64,000 bases of DNA from CALNYS01 sp942490855 (GCA_942490855.1 CALNYS010000004.1:186001-250000), one strand, 5' to 3'; counted from the stretch's first letter, positions 9,240 to 18,289 are shown. Translations and numbers: made by a program. The notes: generated by a model from the letters alone, not told the origin.

Positions 9240-9820
9240 CGTGTGCCCTCCCCGGCGTCGGCGAGCGGCGAGAGGGTGCGCGGGTCGTAGTAGACGTCGA
9301 GCACGAGCTCGCCCTCGAGCGGGTCGCCGAACAGCGGTTCGCGCGACGGCGTCGTGGCCAGCGTGAACGTGATCTTGCGCACGCGCACCAGCCGCTGGAT
9401 GGACTCGACCCAGTCGATCGCGCTGATCAGCTGGAGAAAGCCGCCGTGGACCTCGACGGTCATGGGCAGCGCCTGCGCCACGTCGCTCTCGATCGGGCGC
9501 CCGGTCTTGATCTCAGGGCGTCCCAGGCCGAGGCGCCCGAACTCGTCGCTCACGGCGCGGATGAACCCGCCGACGTCGCCGTCGCGCGGGATGTCCTTGA
9601 GCGTCGCCTGCGCCTCCTGCGTGCGCTGGGCCAGCGTCGTCCGGAGTCGCCCGAGCGCCGCCTCGCCGTCGTCAGAACGCTCGACGCGCGACGCGAGGTC
9701 CGCGGCCAGCGCGTCCAAGCGGTCGGCCGAGCGCATGTTGGGCCAGACGCCCACGCCCATCCCCAGAAGGATCAGCACCGCGAGACCCACGACGAGCTTG
9801 CCGTTCTCGTGACCCTTCAC
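9236..9820 (-). CDS. pilO: PilO-like pilus assembly protein
   Basis: A 194-residue bitopic protein: a short cytoplasmic start, one membrane segment (about residues 7-24), a coiled coil (about 30-80) and a ferredoxin-like C-terminal domain, the usual PilO arrangement. It starts with GTG at 9820, overlapping the restored pilN stop as GTGA. PilO forms a heterodimer with PilN and connects it to PilP. The identification rests on topology, size and position between pilN and pilP. Confidence 0.8.
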   Translation of the reverse strand: MKGHENGKLVVGLAVLILLGMGVGVWPNMRSADRLDALAADLASRVERSDDGEAALGRLRTTLAQRTQEAQATLKDIPRDGDVGGFIRAVSDEFGRLGLGRPEIKTGRPIESDVAQALPMTVEVHGGFLQLISAIDWVESIQRLVRVRKITFTLATTPSREPLFGDPLEGELVLDVYYDPRTLSPLADAGEGTR

Positions 9821-10445
9821 GGCGTCACCCCCTCGTCGAAGACGAAGTCGCGTTCGAGGTCGATCTCGCAGGTGATGCCGAACTCCCGGGCCTCGATGCC
9901 GTAGATGTCCTTCTGCGTCGTGTAGTCCACGTGGCGCGCGAGAAGATCACGTCGTCCTCGAGCGCGGCGAGGAACTGCGCCAGATCGGTGTCCGACGGCG
10001 AGACGCCGCGCAGCTCAAAGAGCAGCCAGCGGTTCTCCTTGCCCTGCTCGCCGGGCTTGACCGTGCGGTCGCGCACCGTTTTCGGGAGCATCGCCAGCGA
10101 CGTCAGCGTCACGCTCTCGGGCGTGCACGACGCGAGCGTCTGCAGCGCGGTCCCGACCGTAAGCGGGAGCGCGAGCGCGTCGTGCTGGTCGAGCGCGGCC
10201 TCGAACGCCGCGATCTTCGCCTGCAGCGCCTCCGCCTTCTTTTTCTGTTCGACCGAGAAATCAACCTGCTTCTGCAGGGCCGCGACGTGCGAACGCTTCG
10301 CCTGCTCGCGGATCTCGGTCCCGATGATCACCACGACCAGCGCCACCGCGGCGATCGTGTAGCGCACGATCCACCCGCGCACCCAGGCCCGTCGCCCGAG
10401 CCTGATCCGGCACGCTTCCGGCATGAGGTCGATCAGCTGACTCAC
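9817..10445 (-). CDS. pilN: PilN-like pilus assembly protein, apparent frameshift near its 3' end
   Basis: PilN-like bitopic protein with a membrane segment at about residues 28-44, a coiled coil and a ferredoxin-like domain. It starts with GTG at 10445, overlapping the pilM stop (GTGA). After VIFSR, at about 9945, the frame loses sense; reading one base back gives a natural ending with HVDYTTQKDIYGIEAREFG and a stop at 9817-9819 that overlaps the pilO GTG. A single missing C in a short C run would explain it. This looks like a sequencing or assembly error rather than a dead gene, since the neighbouring overlap is perfectly kept. Confidence 0.82.
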
Positions 10446-11619
10446 GCGGCGTCCTCCGCCACGGCGGGCGTCTCGATCGCGACCGGCGCGTCGGGCTCAG
10501 CGATCGGGCGTTCTTCCTTGACGATGTTCCGGCGGTTCGCCTTGGGCAGCCCGCGCAGCGAGAGCCCGACTGCCGACGACCACGCCGAGTGCGCCCCGGA
10601 CCAGGAGCCCAGACGCGGGCGCGGCCCGATGGTCATTCCTTCGAACGGGTCACCGATGCGGTGGTCGAGGCGCAGCGTCGCCGAGCGTTTCGGCGAGCGC
10701 GGCTCGCACCCCCTCGTCGCCCGTGGTGAACACCTCGCTCGGGCGGTCGCCCGTGAACGCGACGGTGAAGTACCGGAGGCACAGCGCCGCTTCCTTGGCG
10801 AGTTCTTCGATAAGCGGGCGCGACGGCCTCATACACCGTGCGGTCAACGCTCTCGTCGAACCCGGCGCCGGACGAGCGCAGGCGCTGGCGGCGCAGGTCC
10901 GCCGCGGCTTCGATGCTCAGGTCCAAACGCTCGGCGACGGCCTTGGTGAAGTCGTGGCCCGAGAGACGCAGCGCCTTGTAGAAGGCGACGTCCGTCCCGC
11001 GAGCACGAAGACGCTCGTGTTCCGGTGCCCGATATCAAGCCCGACGCGCACGTTCTCGCGGTCGCCCTCCCGGCGGAACCGGCGGGAGTAGACGCGACCG
11101 AGCGCGAGGAACGACGGCTCAACAGCGATCGGCTGGAGCCCCGTCTCGCTCACCGCGTCAACGAGTTCTGAAAGGAGCGTGCGTTCGGCGCCGACGAGGA
11201 TGATCTCTTCGCGCCAGTCGTCGCCCTGGCGGACGCGTCCGCCGCGCACCCAGGAGACCTCGCCGGGCGTCTCGTCGCTGAAGCCGAGACGATCGCCCGC
11301 CTCGAGCGCGAGCGCGGCGTCTGTTTCTTCGGCGGGCATCACGGGCAGGCGGACGGAGCGTCGAGAGCCAGTGGTCCGGGAACGTCATCACGCACTCGCG
11401 TCCGCTGAAGTCTCCCGACTCCACGCGGCGCTTGAGGCTCTCGATGAGCCGTTCGGGGAGCGCGATCTCGGGGTCGTCGGTGGGGCGCTTCTCGAGGCGC
11501 ACCGCGGCCGTGGCCTCGATGCCCGAGCCCGTCCGGCGCAGCTGCACCAGACGAACGCCCCCGGTCCCGATATCGAGACCGATCGGTGCTGTCCCGCGAT
11601 TGATGAACCCGTTAAGCAA
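10442..11619 (-). CDS. pilM: PilM actin-like ATPase, with about four apparent frameshifts
   Basis: The pieces of a PilM protein are all present but spread over different frames. The first part has the actin-fold opening IGLDIGTGGVRLVQL (from 11580), a second piece carries VGLDIGHRNTSVFVL (to about 11010), a third reads FYKALRLSGHDFTKAVAERLDLS, a fourth has LIEELAKEAALCLRYF, and the last holds the end of the protein up to a stop at 10442. Shifts lie near 11355, 11005, 10830 and 10695, and each is repaired by adding one base. The start is probably TTG at 11619, with GAGGGG upstream. PilM binds ATP and anchors PilN in the cytoplasm. Either the read quality is poor here or the gene is decaying. 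Confidence 0.82.
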
Positions 11620-11698
11620 CGCGCCCGTTTCCCCTCTTCGTTTCTTCGGCGCTGTCGCTCGTGCGACGGACCACCCCCCCTGTCGCCCGCGGGCCGGC

Positions 11699-12352
11699 TT
11701 ACGGTTCGGCCGGCTCCTCGGGCTCTTCGTCGTCCCGGAGCGTCCGGGTCACGACGACGCGCCCCGTCACCGGTTGCACGTCGACCCGGTAGTCGGCCAC
11801 CCGTCCCTGCACCACGAGCGAACCACCGTCGCTGGGGGCATCGCTTGTCAGATCGCGCACGGGTCCGCCGAATTCGTCGAATATGAGCGACTGATAACCC
11901 TGTTGAGGTTCACAATCGAAGTTCACGTTCAAGAGCGTCCCGCCCGAGAGCGTCTCGCTCATGTAGTCACGCGTGATCGTGGTCCCGGGGTCGGTCGGGT
12001 TGGCCATCCCGTCGAACAGGAGGCTGACCTGGTTGGCCCCGAAGGGCGGCGCCATGAGCGAGTACCCGGCGCCGGCGCCGATCGCCCAGTCGCCGTCGTT
12101 GTTCACGCTCCCGACCGCTCCGAACAGGATCACCCGTCGCTCCTGCGTCGCCGCGGCGTCCGCCTGAGCGAAGGTGATGTCGGCGACCAGTGTGCGCACC
12201 GCGGCCTGGGCCTTGAGCACGTCCACCTGGCTCATCGCCGGGATGACCATCGCCCCGGCGATCCCCATCACCGTGACGGTGATCAGGACTTCAATAATTG
12301 TGATCCCTGCGCGCGCAGACCTTGAGCCGCGGATCCTCCGCGACTTCGTCAT
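11699..12352 (-). CDS. GspH/FimT-like pseudopilin
   Basis: A 217-residue minor pilin or pseudopilin. The prepilin leader is basic and ends before AGITIIEVLITVTVMGIAGAMVIP, where the glutamate at position 5 of the mature helix is conserved although the first residue is atypical (I instead of F). The C-terminal half is a beta-rich globular domain. The ATG at 12352 comes two bases after the stop of the preceding small gene. It is expected to be processed by a prepilin peptidase, which is not encoded in this window. Confidence 0.88.
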   Translation of the reverse strand: MTKSRRIRGSRSARAGITIIEVLITVTVMGIAGAMVIPAMSQVDVLKAQAAVRTLVADITFAQADAAATQERRVILFGAVGSVNNDGDWAIGAGAGYSLMAPPFGANQVSLLFDGMANPTDPGTTITRDYMSETLSGGTLLNVNFDCEPQQGYQSLIFDEFGGPVRDLTSDAPSDGGSLVVQGRVADYRVDVQPVTGRVVVTRTLRDDEEPEEPAEP

Positions 12353-12354
12353 CG

Positions 12355-12678
12355 TCAGTCTCCGTTGCTGGCCGTCGCGTTGAACGACGCCGGCATGGTG
12401 AGCACGTTCACGTCGAGCGTGGTGTCGAAGCTCTTCTCGAGCTCCGCGAGCTTCGCGCCGATCTTCTTGAGCTCCTGGATCATCTCGTTCCGCTGGTCGG
12501 CGGGGTTGAGGATGCCAGTGGCGTTGCGGACCGAGCGCTGAGCCTCGGCCTCCTGCGGGGCGAGCAGTCGCCCGCCCGCGATCGAGAGCACCGCCCCGGC
12601 GAGCATCGCGAGCGCAAGACGCCCGCTCCCCGCGCGGGTCGGCGCCGTGTGGTTGGTATTGTGCGCTGCGCGGTCCAT
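12355..12678 (-). CDS. Small exported or anchored protein, function unknown
   Basis: A 107-residue protein that I do not recognise. It has a signal peptide or anchor at about residues 18-44 (LALAMLAGAVLSIAGG), followed by a helical stretch rich in Lys and Glu (about 60-90) that may form a coiled coil. It is packed into the pilus operon two bases ahead of the pseudopilin gene and 23 bases after an unknown membrane-anchored protein. Context suggests a pilus accessory role; nothing in the sequence proves it. Confidence 0.7.
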   Translation of the reverse strand: MDRAAHNTNHTAPTRAGSGRLALAMLAGAVLSIAGGRLLAPQEAEAQRSVRNATGILNPADQRNEMIQELKKIGAKLAELEKSFDTTLDVNVLTMPASFNATASNGD

Positions 12679-12701
12679 TGGACGCCTCCGAGGCCGGTGG
12701 C

Positions 12702-13339
12702 TTAGCGTCCGAGACCCTCGATGCGGCGCAGCCGCACTCGCAGGGTGGTCCGGGACGCCCCGGCTTCTCCCAGCGCATCGTCCTCGGGGGCCGACCAGGT
12801 GAGCGTCAGGGCCACTTCCGCCTCGCCCGGCGCGCCCGGGCTCGTCGCGACCGACACATCCGACACACCCGTCGCGATCACCCGGCTCGACGAGGACAGC
12901 GATGTCCGGAAACGTCGCAGCCCGCGCGCCGACACGAGCTCGGTCGGATCGACCGCCTCGTCGCCCGCGCCGCCCGTCGCGAAGACCGCGCTGAGCGTGC
13001 GCAGGGTCTCGCTGTGAGACACCACCAGGATCTCGTCGGGGTTGATCGCGCCGTGGTCGTGGGTATCGGACTCCCACAGCACCAGCGCGTCGTTCTCCAC
13101 GCCGACGAGCGCGAAGCAGTTCTCGAGCGTCAGGCGCAGCCCGTCGATCACCGCCGTGCGGTCAAGCGGCTGGGCGCCCTCGACGCGCACGACGCCCAGC
13201 GGCTCGGGCTCCGGGGTCATCGCCTGGATCGCCATCGGCGTCACCCAGACCCCCACCCCCACGACCGCCGTGATCAGGGCGGTGATGAAGAGTTCGGCGC
13301 GTACGACGATCCCGACGGAAAAGCAAGGGGCTTGAGCAT
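12702..13339 (-). CDS. Membrane-anchored protein of the pilus operon, function unknown; N-terminal frame unclear
   Basis: The clear part runs from about 13320 to 12702: a membrane segment (IVVRAELFITALITAVVGVGVWV) and then a mixed globular domain. In this frame there is no ATG, GTG or TTG before the membrane segment. An ATG at 13339 opens a short basic start in a different frame, which would join correctly with a one-base correction near 13318. If no error exists, translation could begin at the GTG at 13262, but that would cut the membrane helix. No family is recognised. It follows the pilin gene and its terminator. Confidence 0.6.
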
Positions 13340-13404
13340 GCCCGTAGCGTCGGCGTCATCGGGCGCGGACTGGAGCGTGCCTGCGACGTTCGTTGTGCGC
13401 GCGC

Positions 13405-13436
13405 AAAAAGACGACCGGCGCCCTCCCGAGCGCCGG
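13405..13436 (-). terminator. Rho-independent terminator after the pilin gene
   Basis: A seven-base-pair GC stem (13415-13421 with 13430-13436) is followed, in the minus direction, by a short U run encoded by 13405-13409. It lies about 40 bases after the pilin stop and would allow the abundant pilin message to end before the assembly genes. Confidence 0.7.
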
Positions 13437-13473
13437 CCGCCAGATCAATCAGATCAGAACGCTGTGGTGTTGT

Positions 13474-14000
13474 TTACCAGAGGACGTTCGCGGGGGTGTA
13501 GCCGACCTCGCTCGCGAGGAACGGGCCGTTGACACTCACGTTGTCGAGGCCGCCGGCGTGGACGGTGCCGAGCGTGGTGTTGTAGTGCCAGCCGGTGGTG
13601 CCGGCCGGGGCAGCGCCCGCGGCAAGGAGACCAGCGACAGCGGCGCCCTGGGCAGCGGCCTGGGTCACGACGTTGTCGGTGCCCGTGTAGCCGTTGTTGG
13701 GGGTGTCCTTGAGGAACTGGTTGGCGACCATGACGCCCCAACCGGAGTTGTTCGCCCCGCCGTTGGCGCCGTCAGCGAGAGCGTTGGCGGCGGCCTGGTG
13801 CGGGAGCTGGCCCGCGTTCTGCACACGGTAGAGCTCGATCTGAGCCGAAACCGTCTGCATCTGGCTCTGGAGCGAGCGCTCTTGATGGCGTCCTGGGAAG
13901 CCGAGGCGAACTGCGGCACGACGATCGCGGCGAGGATCCCGAGGATCACGACCACGATCAGAATCTCAACGAGCGTGAAGCCCTTACGAAGCGTCGACAT
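13474..14000 (-). CDS. Type IV pilin (major pilin candidate), apparent frameshift
   Basis: The N-terminus is a textbook type IVa pilin: a short basic leader ending before G-FTLVEILIVVVILGILAAIVVPQF, with Glu5 present. The second part, MQTVSAQIELYRVQ to a C-terminal PANVLW, is in another frame, and the two join near 13875 if one base is added. The joined product is about 175 residues. The ATG at 14000 has AAGGAG eight bases upstream. A terminator follows at 13405-13436. Given the neighbouring single-base errors, a sequence error is more likely than a broken gene. Confidence 0.85.
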
Positions 14001-14067
14001 GGAGTGCACTCCTTCAATGTCGCAGGCCCTTGTGGCCGGAACGGGTGAGCAGACGAGGGCGGCTCCC

Positions 14068-14114
14068 GATCAACCGGCACGAGCCGGCGTCGCCTGATCA
14101 ACCGCATGAGCCGG
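14068..14114. repeat. Pair of direct repeats upstream of the pilin gene
   Basis: Two near-identical copies, GATCAACCGGCACGAGCCGG at 14068-14087 and a 19-base version lacking one G at 14096-14114, are spaced 28 bases apart. Each contains an imperfect palindrome around CCGG. They are 68 to 114 bases before the pilin ATG, in the untranslated or promoter region, so they could be regulator binding sites or transcript hairpins. Confidence 0.55.
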
Positions 14115-14222
14115 GGCCCGATACGGGGGTGAAATCGGCGCGGCACCGACCATCACGGGCAGCGCTCACACCGGTCCCCAACACGGGGACGCGAAGCACA
14201 TCGACTTAAAGCGTGGGTCTGT

Positions 14223-14843
14223 TCACCCTTGAGCACGACGGACCGATTTCGCCGCCCGATGCGCCCGCACAAACGGACCCCGCGCCCCTCGCTGGTGATG
14301 AGGCTTTCCCAGACTGTCGTCCAATAACCGCCCGACGCGGGGCCTCAGGCCGACTCGCGGCTCCCCGAGCGACTCCATCAGGCACGCCATCCACGGGCGC
14401 CCGTTGGTCCACGCCTGCCACGCCCGGCGGAATTTCAGCACGCTGATCGACAGCAGCACCGCGCAGACGATGTATAGCCACGCACCGACGATGATCGCCA
14501 GCAGCCCGAACGCCACGCCGAGCAGGACCCCGACGCCCCACAGGATCGTCTCACCGGCGGCTGAGAGCCCGAGGATGCCCTTGTGCTTCAGCGCCACGGG
14601 GCCCACCTCGTACTTGTCCTCATCGCCGTGGGGGTCCGAGAGGTTATCGAAGGCCTCGTTGAGGGAGACGTCCGCGACCGTGTCCTCGAGGGATTCCTTC
14701 GCGACGCGGCTCTCGGCGGTCAGGTCCGGGCAGCGGAACTTCACCCCGCAGCTGCAGCGGATGGTGCGTCCGGCCAAGTCGTCCCGCCAATGGAAACGCT
14801 TGGAACACGAATAACAATGAAACGTCAGATCGCCACCAGACAT
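14223..14843 (-). CDS. Zinc-ribbon membrane protein, function unknown
   Basis: A 206-residue protein with an N-terminal zinc ribbon (CYSC near residue 10 and CSCGVKFRC near 31), an acidic linker, then two membrane segments at about residues 97-140. The last 50 residues are very Arg- and Gly-rich and look less like protein than the rest, so the true end could be earlier or a frameshift may lie near 14380. It is transcribed away from the FKBP gene. The family is common in planctomycetes, but I know of no assigned role. Confidence 0.7.
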   Translation of the reverse strand: MSGGDLTFHCYSCSKRFHWRDDLAGRTIRCSCGVKFRCPDLTAESRVAKESLEDTVADVSLNEAFDNLSDPHGDEDKYEVGPVALKHKGILGLSAAGETILWGVGVLLGVAFGLLAIIVGAWLYIVCAVLLSISVLKFRRAWQAWTNGRPWMACLMESLGEPRVGLRPRVGRLLDDSLGKPHHQRGARGPFVRAHRAAKSVRRAQG

Positions 14844-15006
14844 CGGTGCTCCAGCCCTTGAGAAGTCGGCGTACAGAGTATACGGCGTGTGGCCGGGCGC
14901 TCGGACTCAGAAACTCAGATTCCAGTATCGGGCTTGGGGCGGTAGGCTGCCGGGCCGATCTCGGAGCACCGCCCCGTCGGGCGGTCAGACGCGAAGGAGA
15001 CGTGAC

Positions 15007-15999
15007 GTGAAGATGCTGCAGACACTCGTTTCAGGGATCGCCCTCTCGATGGGCGCCGCCGCGCAGGCGGTCACGGTCGATGAGGTGATCGACCGGATGA
15101 TCGGCGACTACCAGGAGACCGCCACCAGCCTCCACGCCCAGCGGGTCTCGCTCGACCACACGGACGACGCCGTCTACATCGAGCTGATTGTCCGCGGCGC
15201 CGAGACACAGGTCCGCCAGATGGTCCTGACGTTCCTCCAGCGCGGCGACGAGGTCGAGGCGCGGGTGAACATCTACGACGAAGAGATCGGCGAGGAGTTC
15301 GTCCAGGACCTCCGCGTTCTCACGCTCGGGCTCTGGGCCGCCCCGGACATGTTCCCGAAGCTCCTGCCCAACCAGCTCGACCCCGTCGTTGACGTGCGCG
15401 TCGAAGACTCAAGCGAGGGCGTCCGTCTCGCGTTTACCAACGGGCCCGCGGTCCTCTACGGCGCCCAGCTCCTCGACTGCGACATCCTCTTCGCCGGCGA
15501 CCATGTGGACTGGGAGCGCAACGGGCGCGACCGCCTCGGCGAGCAGCTCTGGAACGAAGACGTCGTCCTCGATCGCGTCGAGCTCGAGTCCCCGGTCACG
15601 CGGTTCGACAACGGGCTCGTCACGATCGATATCCGCGAGGGCAAGGGCGTCTCGCTCGCCGACGGCGACCAGATCGCGTTCGACTACATCGGTGTCCTCC
15701 AGGACGGGCGACGCTTCGACTCGACGCAGTTCAAGGGACGCTCGATGTACGCCAGCGCGTTCCCCGGCGGCATCCACCCCGAGCTGGCCCGCGGGCTCGT
15801 CGGGATCCAGTGCCCGACCTCGATCAACGACGAGTCCATCGCCTTCCAGCCGATCCGGAAGATCATCATGCCGCCCGACATCGCGTTCGGCGAAACAGGC
15901 CTCGGCCCGATCCCCCCGAACTCGACGCTGTACTACATCGCGATGGTGCAGTCGATCCGCGACCGGACGCCCGACGCGCCGGCCAGCGACGACGAGTAA
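15007..15999 (+). CDS. Exported FKBP-type peptidyl-prolyl isomerase with a large N-terminal domain
   Basis: About 330 residues. A signal peptide (roughly residues 1-21) is followed by a domain of about 200 residues that I do not recognise with confidence, and a C-terminal FKBP domain. The FKBP part shows the family layout: DGDQIAFDYIGVLQDGRRFDST, then FPGGIHPELARGLVG and the end PPNSTLYYIAMVQSI. FKBPs catalyse proline isomerisation and assist folding; this one should act outside the cytoplasm. The start is chosen as GTG at 15007, seven bases after AAGGAG; ATG at 15013 is the alternative. It ends directly against the convergent phosphatase gene. Confidence 0.85.
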   Translation: MKMLQTLVSGIALSMGAAAQAVTVDEVIDRMIGDYQETATSLHAQRVSLDHTDDAVYIELIVRGAETQVRQMVLTFLQRGDEVEARVNIYDEEIGEEFVQDLRVLTLGLWAAPDMFPKLLPNQLDPVVDVRVEDSSEGVRLAFTNGPAVLYGAQLLDCDILFAGDHVDWERNGRDRLGEQLWNEDVVLDRVELESPVTRFDNGLVTIDIREGKGVSLADGDQIAFDYIGVLQDGRRFDSTQFKGRSMYASAFPGGIHPELARGLVGIQCPTSINDESIAFQPIRKIIMPPDIAFGETGLGPIPPNSTLYYIAMVQSIRDRTPDAPASDDE

Positions 16000-17523
16000 T
16001 CAGGCGCCGCCGGTCCCGGCATACGGCGTGGACCGGGCGACGCGCACGTTGGGCTTCGCCCCGCCGTCGCCGACAACCCGCGAGACCTCGAGGATGAGCG
16101 TGTCGTCTGACGGCGGCCCGGCGCGGTAGCCGTCCACGTCGTCGAGCACCCGCTGCGCGAGTGCCCTCGCCCGGCGCCCGATCGCGGCGCACGCGCACGA
16201 GCGAGCGGGCGCAGGCCGTCGAGCATGAACATCGTCCCGGCGCAGTTGCGCACCTCGAACGCCCCGTCGGTGTAGAGCAGAAGCGTGTCGCCCGCGCCGA
16301 ACCGGCGCGACTCCTCGCCCGCGCTGAAGTCGTCGCCCGCGGCCGCCCCGAGCACGAACGTCGTGGAGATGAGCTCCTCGATCCGCCCCGCCGCGTCGCG
16401 CAGCATGCCCGGCGGGTGCCCGGCGTTCGCCCACGTGAGCTCGTCGCGGACGGGATCCACACGCGCAGAACGCGGTCGCGTAGACGCTGTGCTCGGCGAG
16501 CGTGAGGTGGATGTAGCGGTTGAGCGCCTCGATGACCGTCCCCGGCGAGATCGTGGGGTCTTCCGCGTACAGGCGGTGGAGCTCGCCGTCGAGGCGGTTG
16601 ACGGTCAGCGCGGCGGCGATGCCGTGCCCCGTGACGTCGATGAGCACGACGCTCATCGGTTCGTCGTGACGGCTGACGGGCGGCCCGTCCACCACGCGCG
16701 GGCGCGGGTGGAGGAACACGAAATCGCCCCCGAGCTGCAGCATCGGCTCGTACCGGTACGCGAAGCGCACGGGCCCGTCGAGCACCTGTGACGGGAAGAG
16801 CGACTCGTGGATGCGCCGCGCGTCAACCAGCTCGCGCTTGATCGCGCCGTAGCGCCCGGTGAGCGCGCGCATGTGGAACCGGCTCCGGTGGCGCGAGTGG
16901 CGGAACCACGCGACCACCAGCCCGGGGAGCGGGAGCACCCACGCCACGAGGACAGCGAAAACCGCGGCGGACCACGAGTCCCACCCGACGATCGCCGAGA
17001 GCAGGATCAGCCCGCTCGCGAGGAGCAGCAGAGGCGTCATCGGGCGCATCGCTTCCGACGGCGACCACGGGATAAAGAGCGACGCCGCGAAGTGCGTCAC
17101 GAACAGCAGGAAAAACCACGCGACGCCCGGGCCCATCTGCCACGCTTTGTCGGCGTCGCCGAACGCCGCGTTGAGCGCGCTCGAGGCGAGCGGCGCGACC
17201 ACCAGGCTCATCAGCCCGAGGAGAACGACGCACCAGAACGCCATGCGCAGGACGCGCTCGCGCGACAGGTCGCGCCGGCGCGTGGAGGCGTACGCCATCG
17301 CCCCGCCGAACAGCGCGACCTGCCCGCCCCGCACGAGAATCCGCGCGATGAACTCGCCGCTGAGCAGGTCCGAAGCGCCCTCGAGTGTGAAGATCGCCTG
17401 CAACGAGAGCAGCAGCCCTAGGACCGCCATGAACCCGCAGTACCACACGAAGCGGTTGCGGAGCCACTGCTCGCGCTCCGCTTCAAACTCGGCGTGGAAC
17501 TCGGTCGTGACGCTCAGCATCAT
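16000..17523 (-). CDS. SpoIIE-type (PP2C) phosphatase with N-terminal membrane domain; apparent frameshifts
   Basis: About 507 codons. The N-terminal half has roughly six membrane segments (residues 20-215), and the C-terminal half is a SpoIIE/RsbU phosphatase domain: LGGDFVF, VVLIDVTGHGIAAAL, then ANAGHPPG, LLYTDGAFEV and SDDTLILEV. The middle piece (about 16455 to 16195) is in a different frame from both ends, so one extra and one missing base are needed to restore it. In the GGD motif the usual downstream aspartate is absent. Such enzymes dephosphorylate STAS proteins such as the one at 784-1119. The ATG at 17523 overlaps the preceding stop as ATGA. Confidence 0.82.
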   Translation of the reverse strand: MMLSVTTEFHAEFEAEREQWLRNRFVWYCGFMAVLGLLLSLQAIFTLEGASDLLSGEFIARILVRGGQVALFGGAMAYASTRRRDLSRERVLRMAFWCVVLLGLMSLVVAPLASSALNAAFGDADKAWQMGPGVAWFFLLFVTHFAASLFIPWSPSEAMRPMTPLLLLASGLILLSAIVGWDSWSAAVFAVLVAWVLPLPGLVVAWFRHSRHRSRFHMRALTGRYGAIKRELVDARRIHESLFPSQVLDGPVRFAYRYEPMLQLGGDFVFLHPRPRVVDGPPVSRHDEPMSVVLIDVTGHGIAAALTVNRLDGELHRLYAEDPTISPGTVIEALNRYIHLTLAEHSVYATAFCACGSRPRRAHVGERRAPAGHAARRGGADRGAHLHDVRARGGRGRRLQRGRGVAPVRRGRHASALHRRGVRGAQLRRDDVHARRPAPARSCACAAIGRRARALAQRVLDDVDGYRAGPPSDDTLILEVSRVVGDGGAKPNVRVARSTPYAGTGGA

Positions 17524-18104
17524 CCATCCCCCGCGCCCGCGCTTTTGCCGGGCGCCCACAGCACGTCGAGCGCGCCGTCGTCGTTGGCGCGGCGCGCCAG
17601 AACGAAGAGCAGATCGCTCAGCCGGTTCACGAACACGAACGCCGCGCGGTTGGTCGCGTCCGGCTCGGCCGAGAGCAGCTCCGCGACACGGCGCTCGGCG
17701 CGCCGCACCAGCACGCGCGCCGTGTGCAGGCGCGCCGCCAGCTCCGTGCCGCCGGGCAGCACGAACGACGTCAGCGGCGCGAGCCGCTCGTTGTGCTCGT
17801 CGATCAGGCGCTCGAGGCGCTCCGCGTCTCGTTCGCTGATGCGGAGACGGTCCCCGGGCTTTTCACCCGGCGTGATCGGGGTGCAGAGGTCCGCCCCCAC
17901 GTCGAAGAGATCGTTCGTCAGGGCGCGGAGCAGGTCGCCCAGGTCGCCCCCCACCACCCCGGCCGAACCGATCGCGGCGTTCGCCTCGTCGACCGCGCCG
18001 ATCGCCTCGACGCGCGGGGAGGTCTTGGGCGTCATGGAACCGTCGCCGAGCATCGTCTGCCCGCCGTCGCCTGTCTTGGTGTAGATCTTGCTCAGCCGGA
18101 CCAT
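17520..18104 (-). CDS. PduO-type cob(I)alamin adenosyltransferase
   Basis: A 194-residue enzyme that converts cob(I)alamin and ATP to adenosylcobalamin. The hallmark ATP-binding segment KIYTKTGDGGQTML lies at residues 6-19, and the conserved RRAERRV and NRLSDLLFVLAR helices follow. Length and domain match the human MMAB and bacterial PduO families. ATG at 18104 has GAGGAG upstream, and its stop overlaps the phosphatase start by four bases, an unexpected pairing. Its presence implies an adenosylcobalamin-dependent enzyme elsewhere in the genome. Confidence 0.95.
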   Translation of the reverse strand: MVRLSKIYTKTGDGGQTMLGDGSMTPKTSPRVEAIGAVDEANAAIGSAGVVGGDLGDLLRALTNDLFDVGADLCTPITPGEKPGDRLRISERDAERLERLIDEHNERLAPLTSFVLPGGTELAARLHTARVLVRRAERRVAELLSAEPDATNRAAFVFVNRLSDLLFVLARRANDDGALDVLWAPGKSAGAGDG

Positions 18105-18140
18105 CAGGGCTCCTCGCCACGCAGGATACGGCTCGCTGCC

Positions 18141-18183
18141 AAAAAAGGGACGGCCCGCGACGTCTCAGAGGACGCGCGGGCCG
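18141..18183 (-). terminator. Rho-independent terminator after fusA
   Basis: A perfect nine-base-pair stem (18151-18159 with 18175-18183) is followed in the minus direction by a U run encoded by 18141-18146. It lies about 110 bases after the fusA stop and just before the cobalamin adenosyltransferase start. Confidence 0.85.
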
Positions 18184-18289
18184 CCGGGAGGAGATTCGTC
18201 CCCATTATCGGGCAATCACGCAGGAATCAAGTCAAGATTCCCGCCTCGGACCCGACTTTTTTCCGATCGCCGTCGCGGCGACCCCGGGG

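Noticed and set aside
14001..14222. Possible tRNA or small RNA in the gap upstream of the pilin gene
   Set aside because: Hairpins are present but no cloverleaf, T-loop or anticodon arm pattern could be formed.
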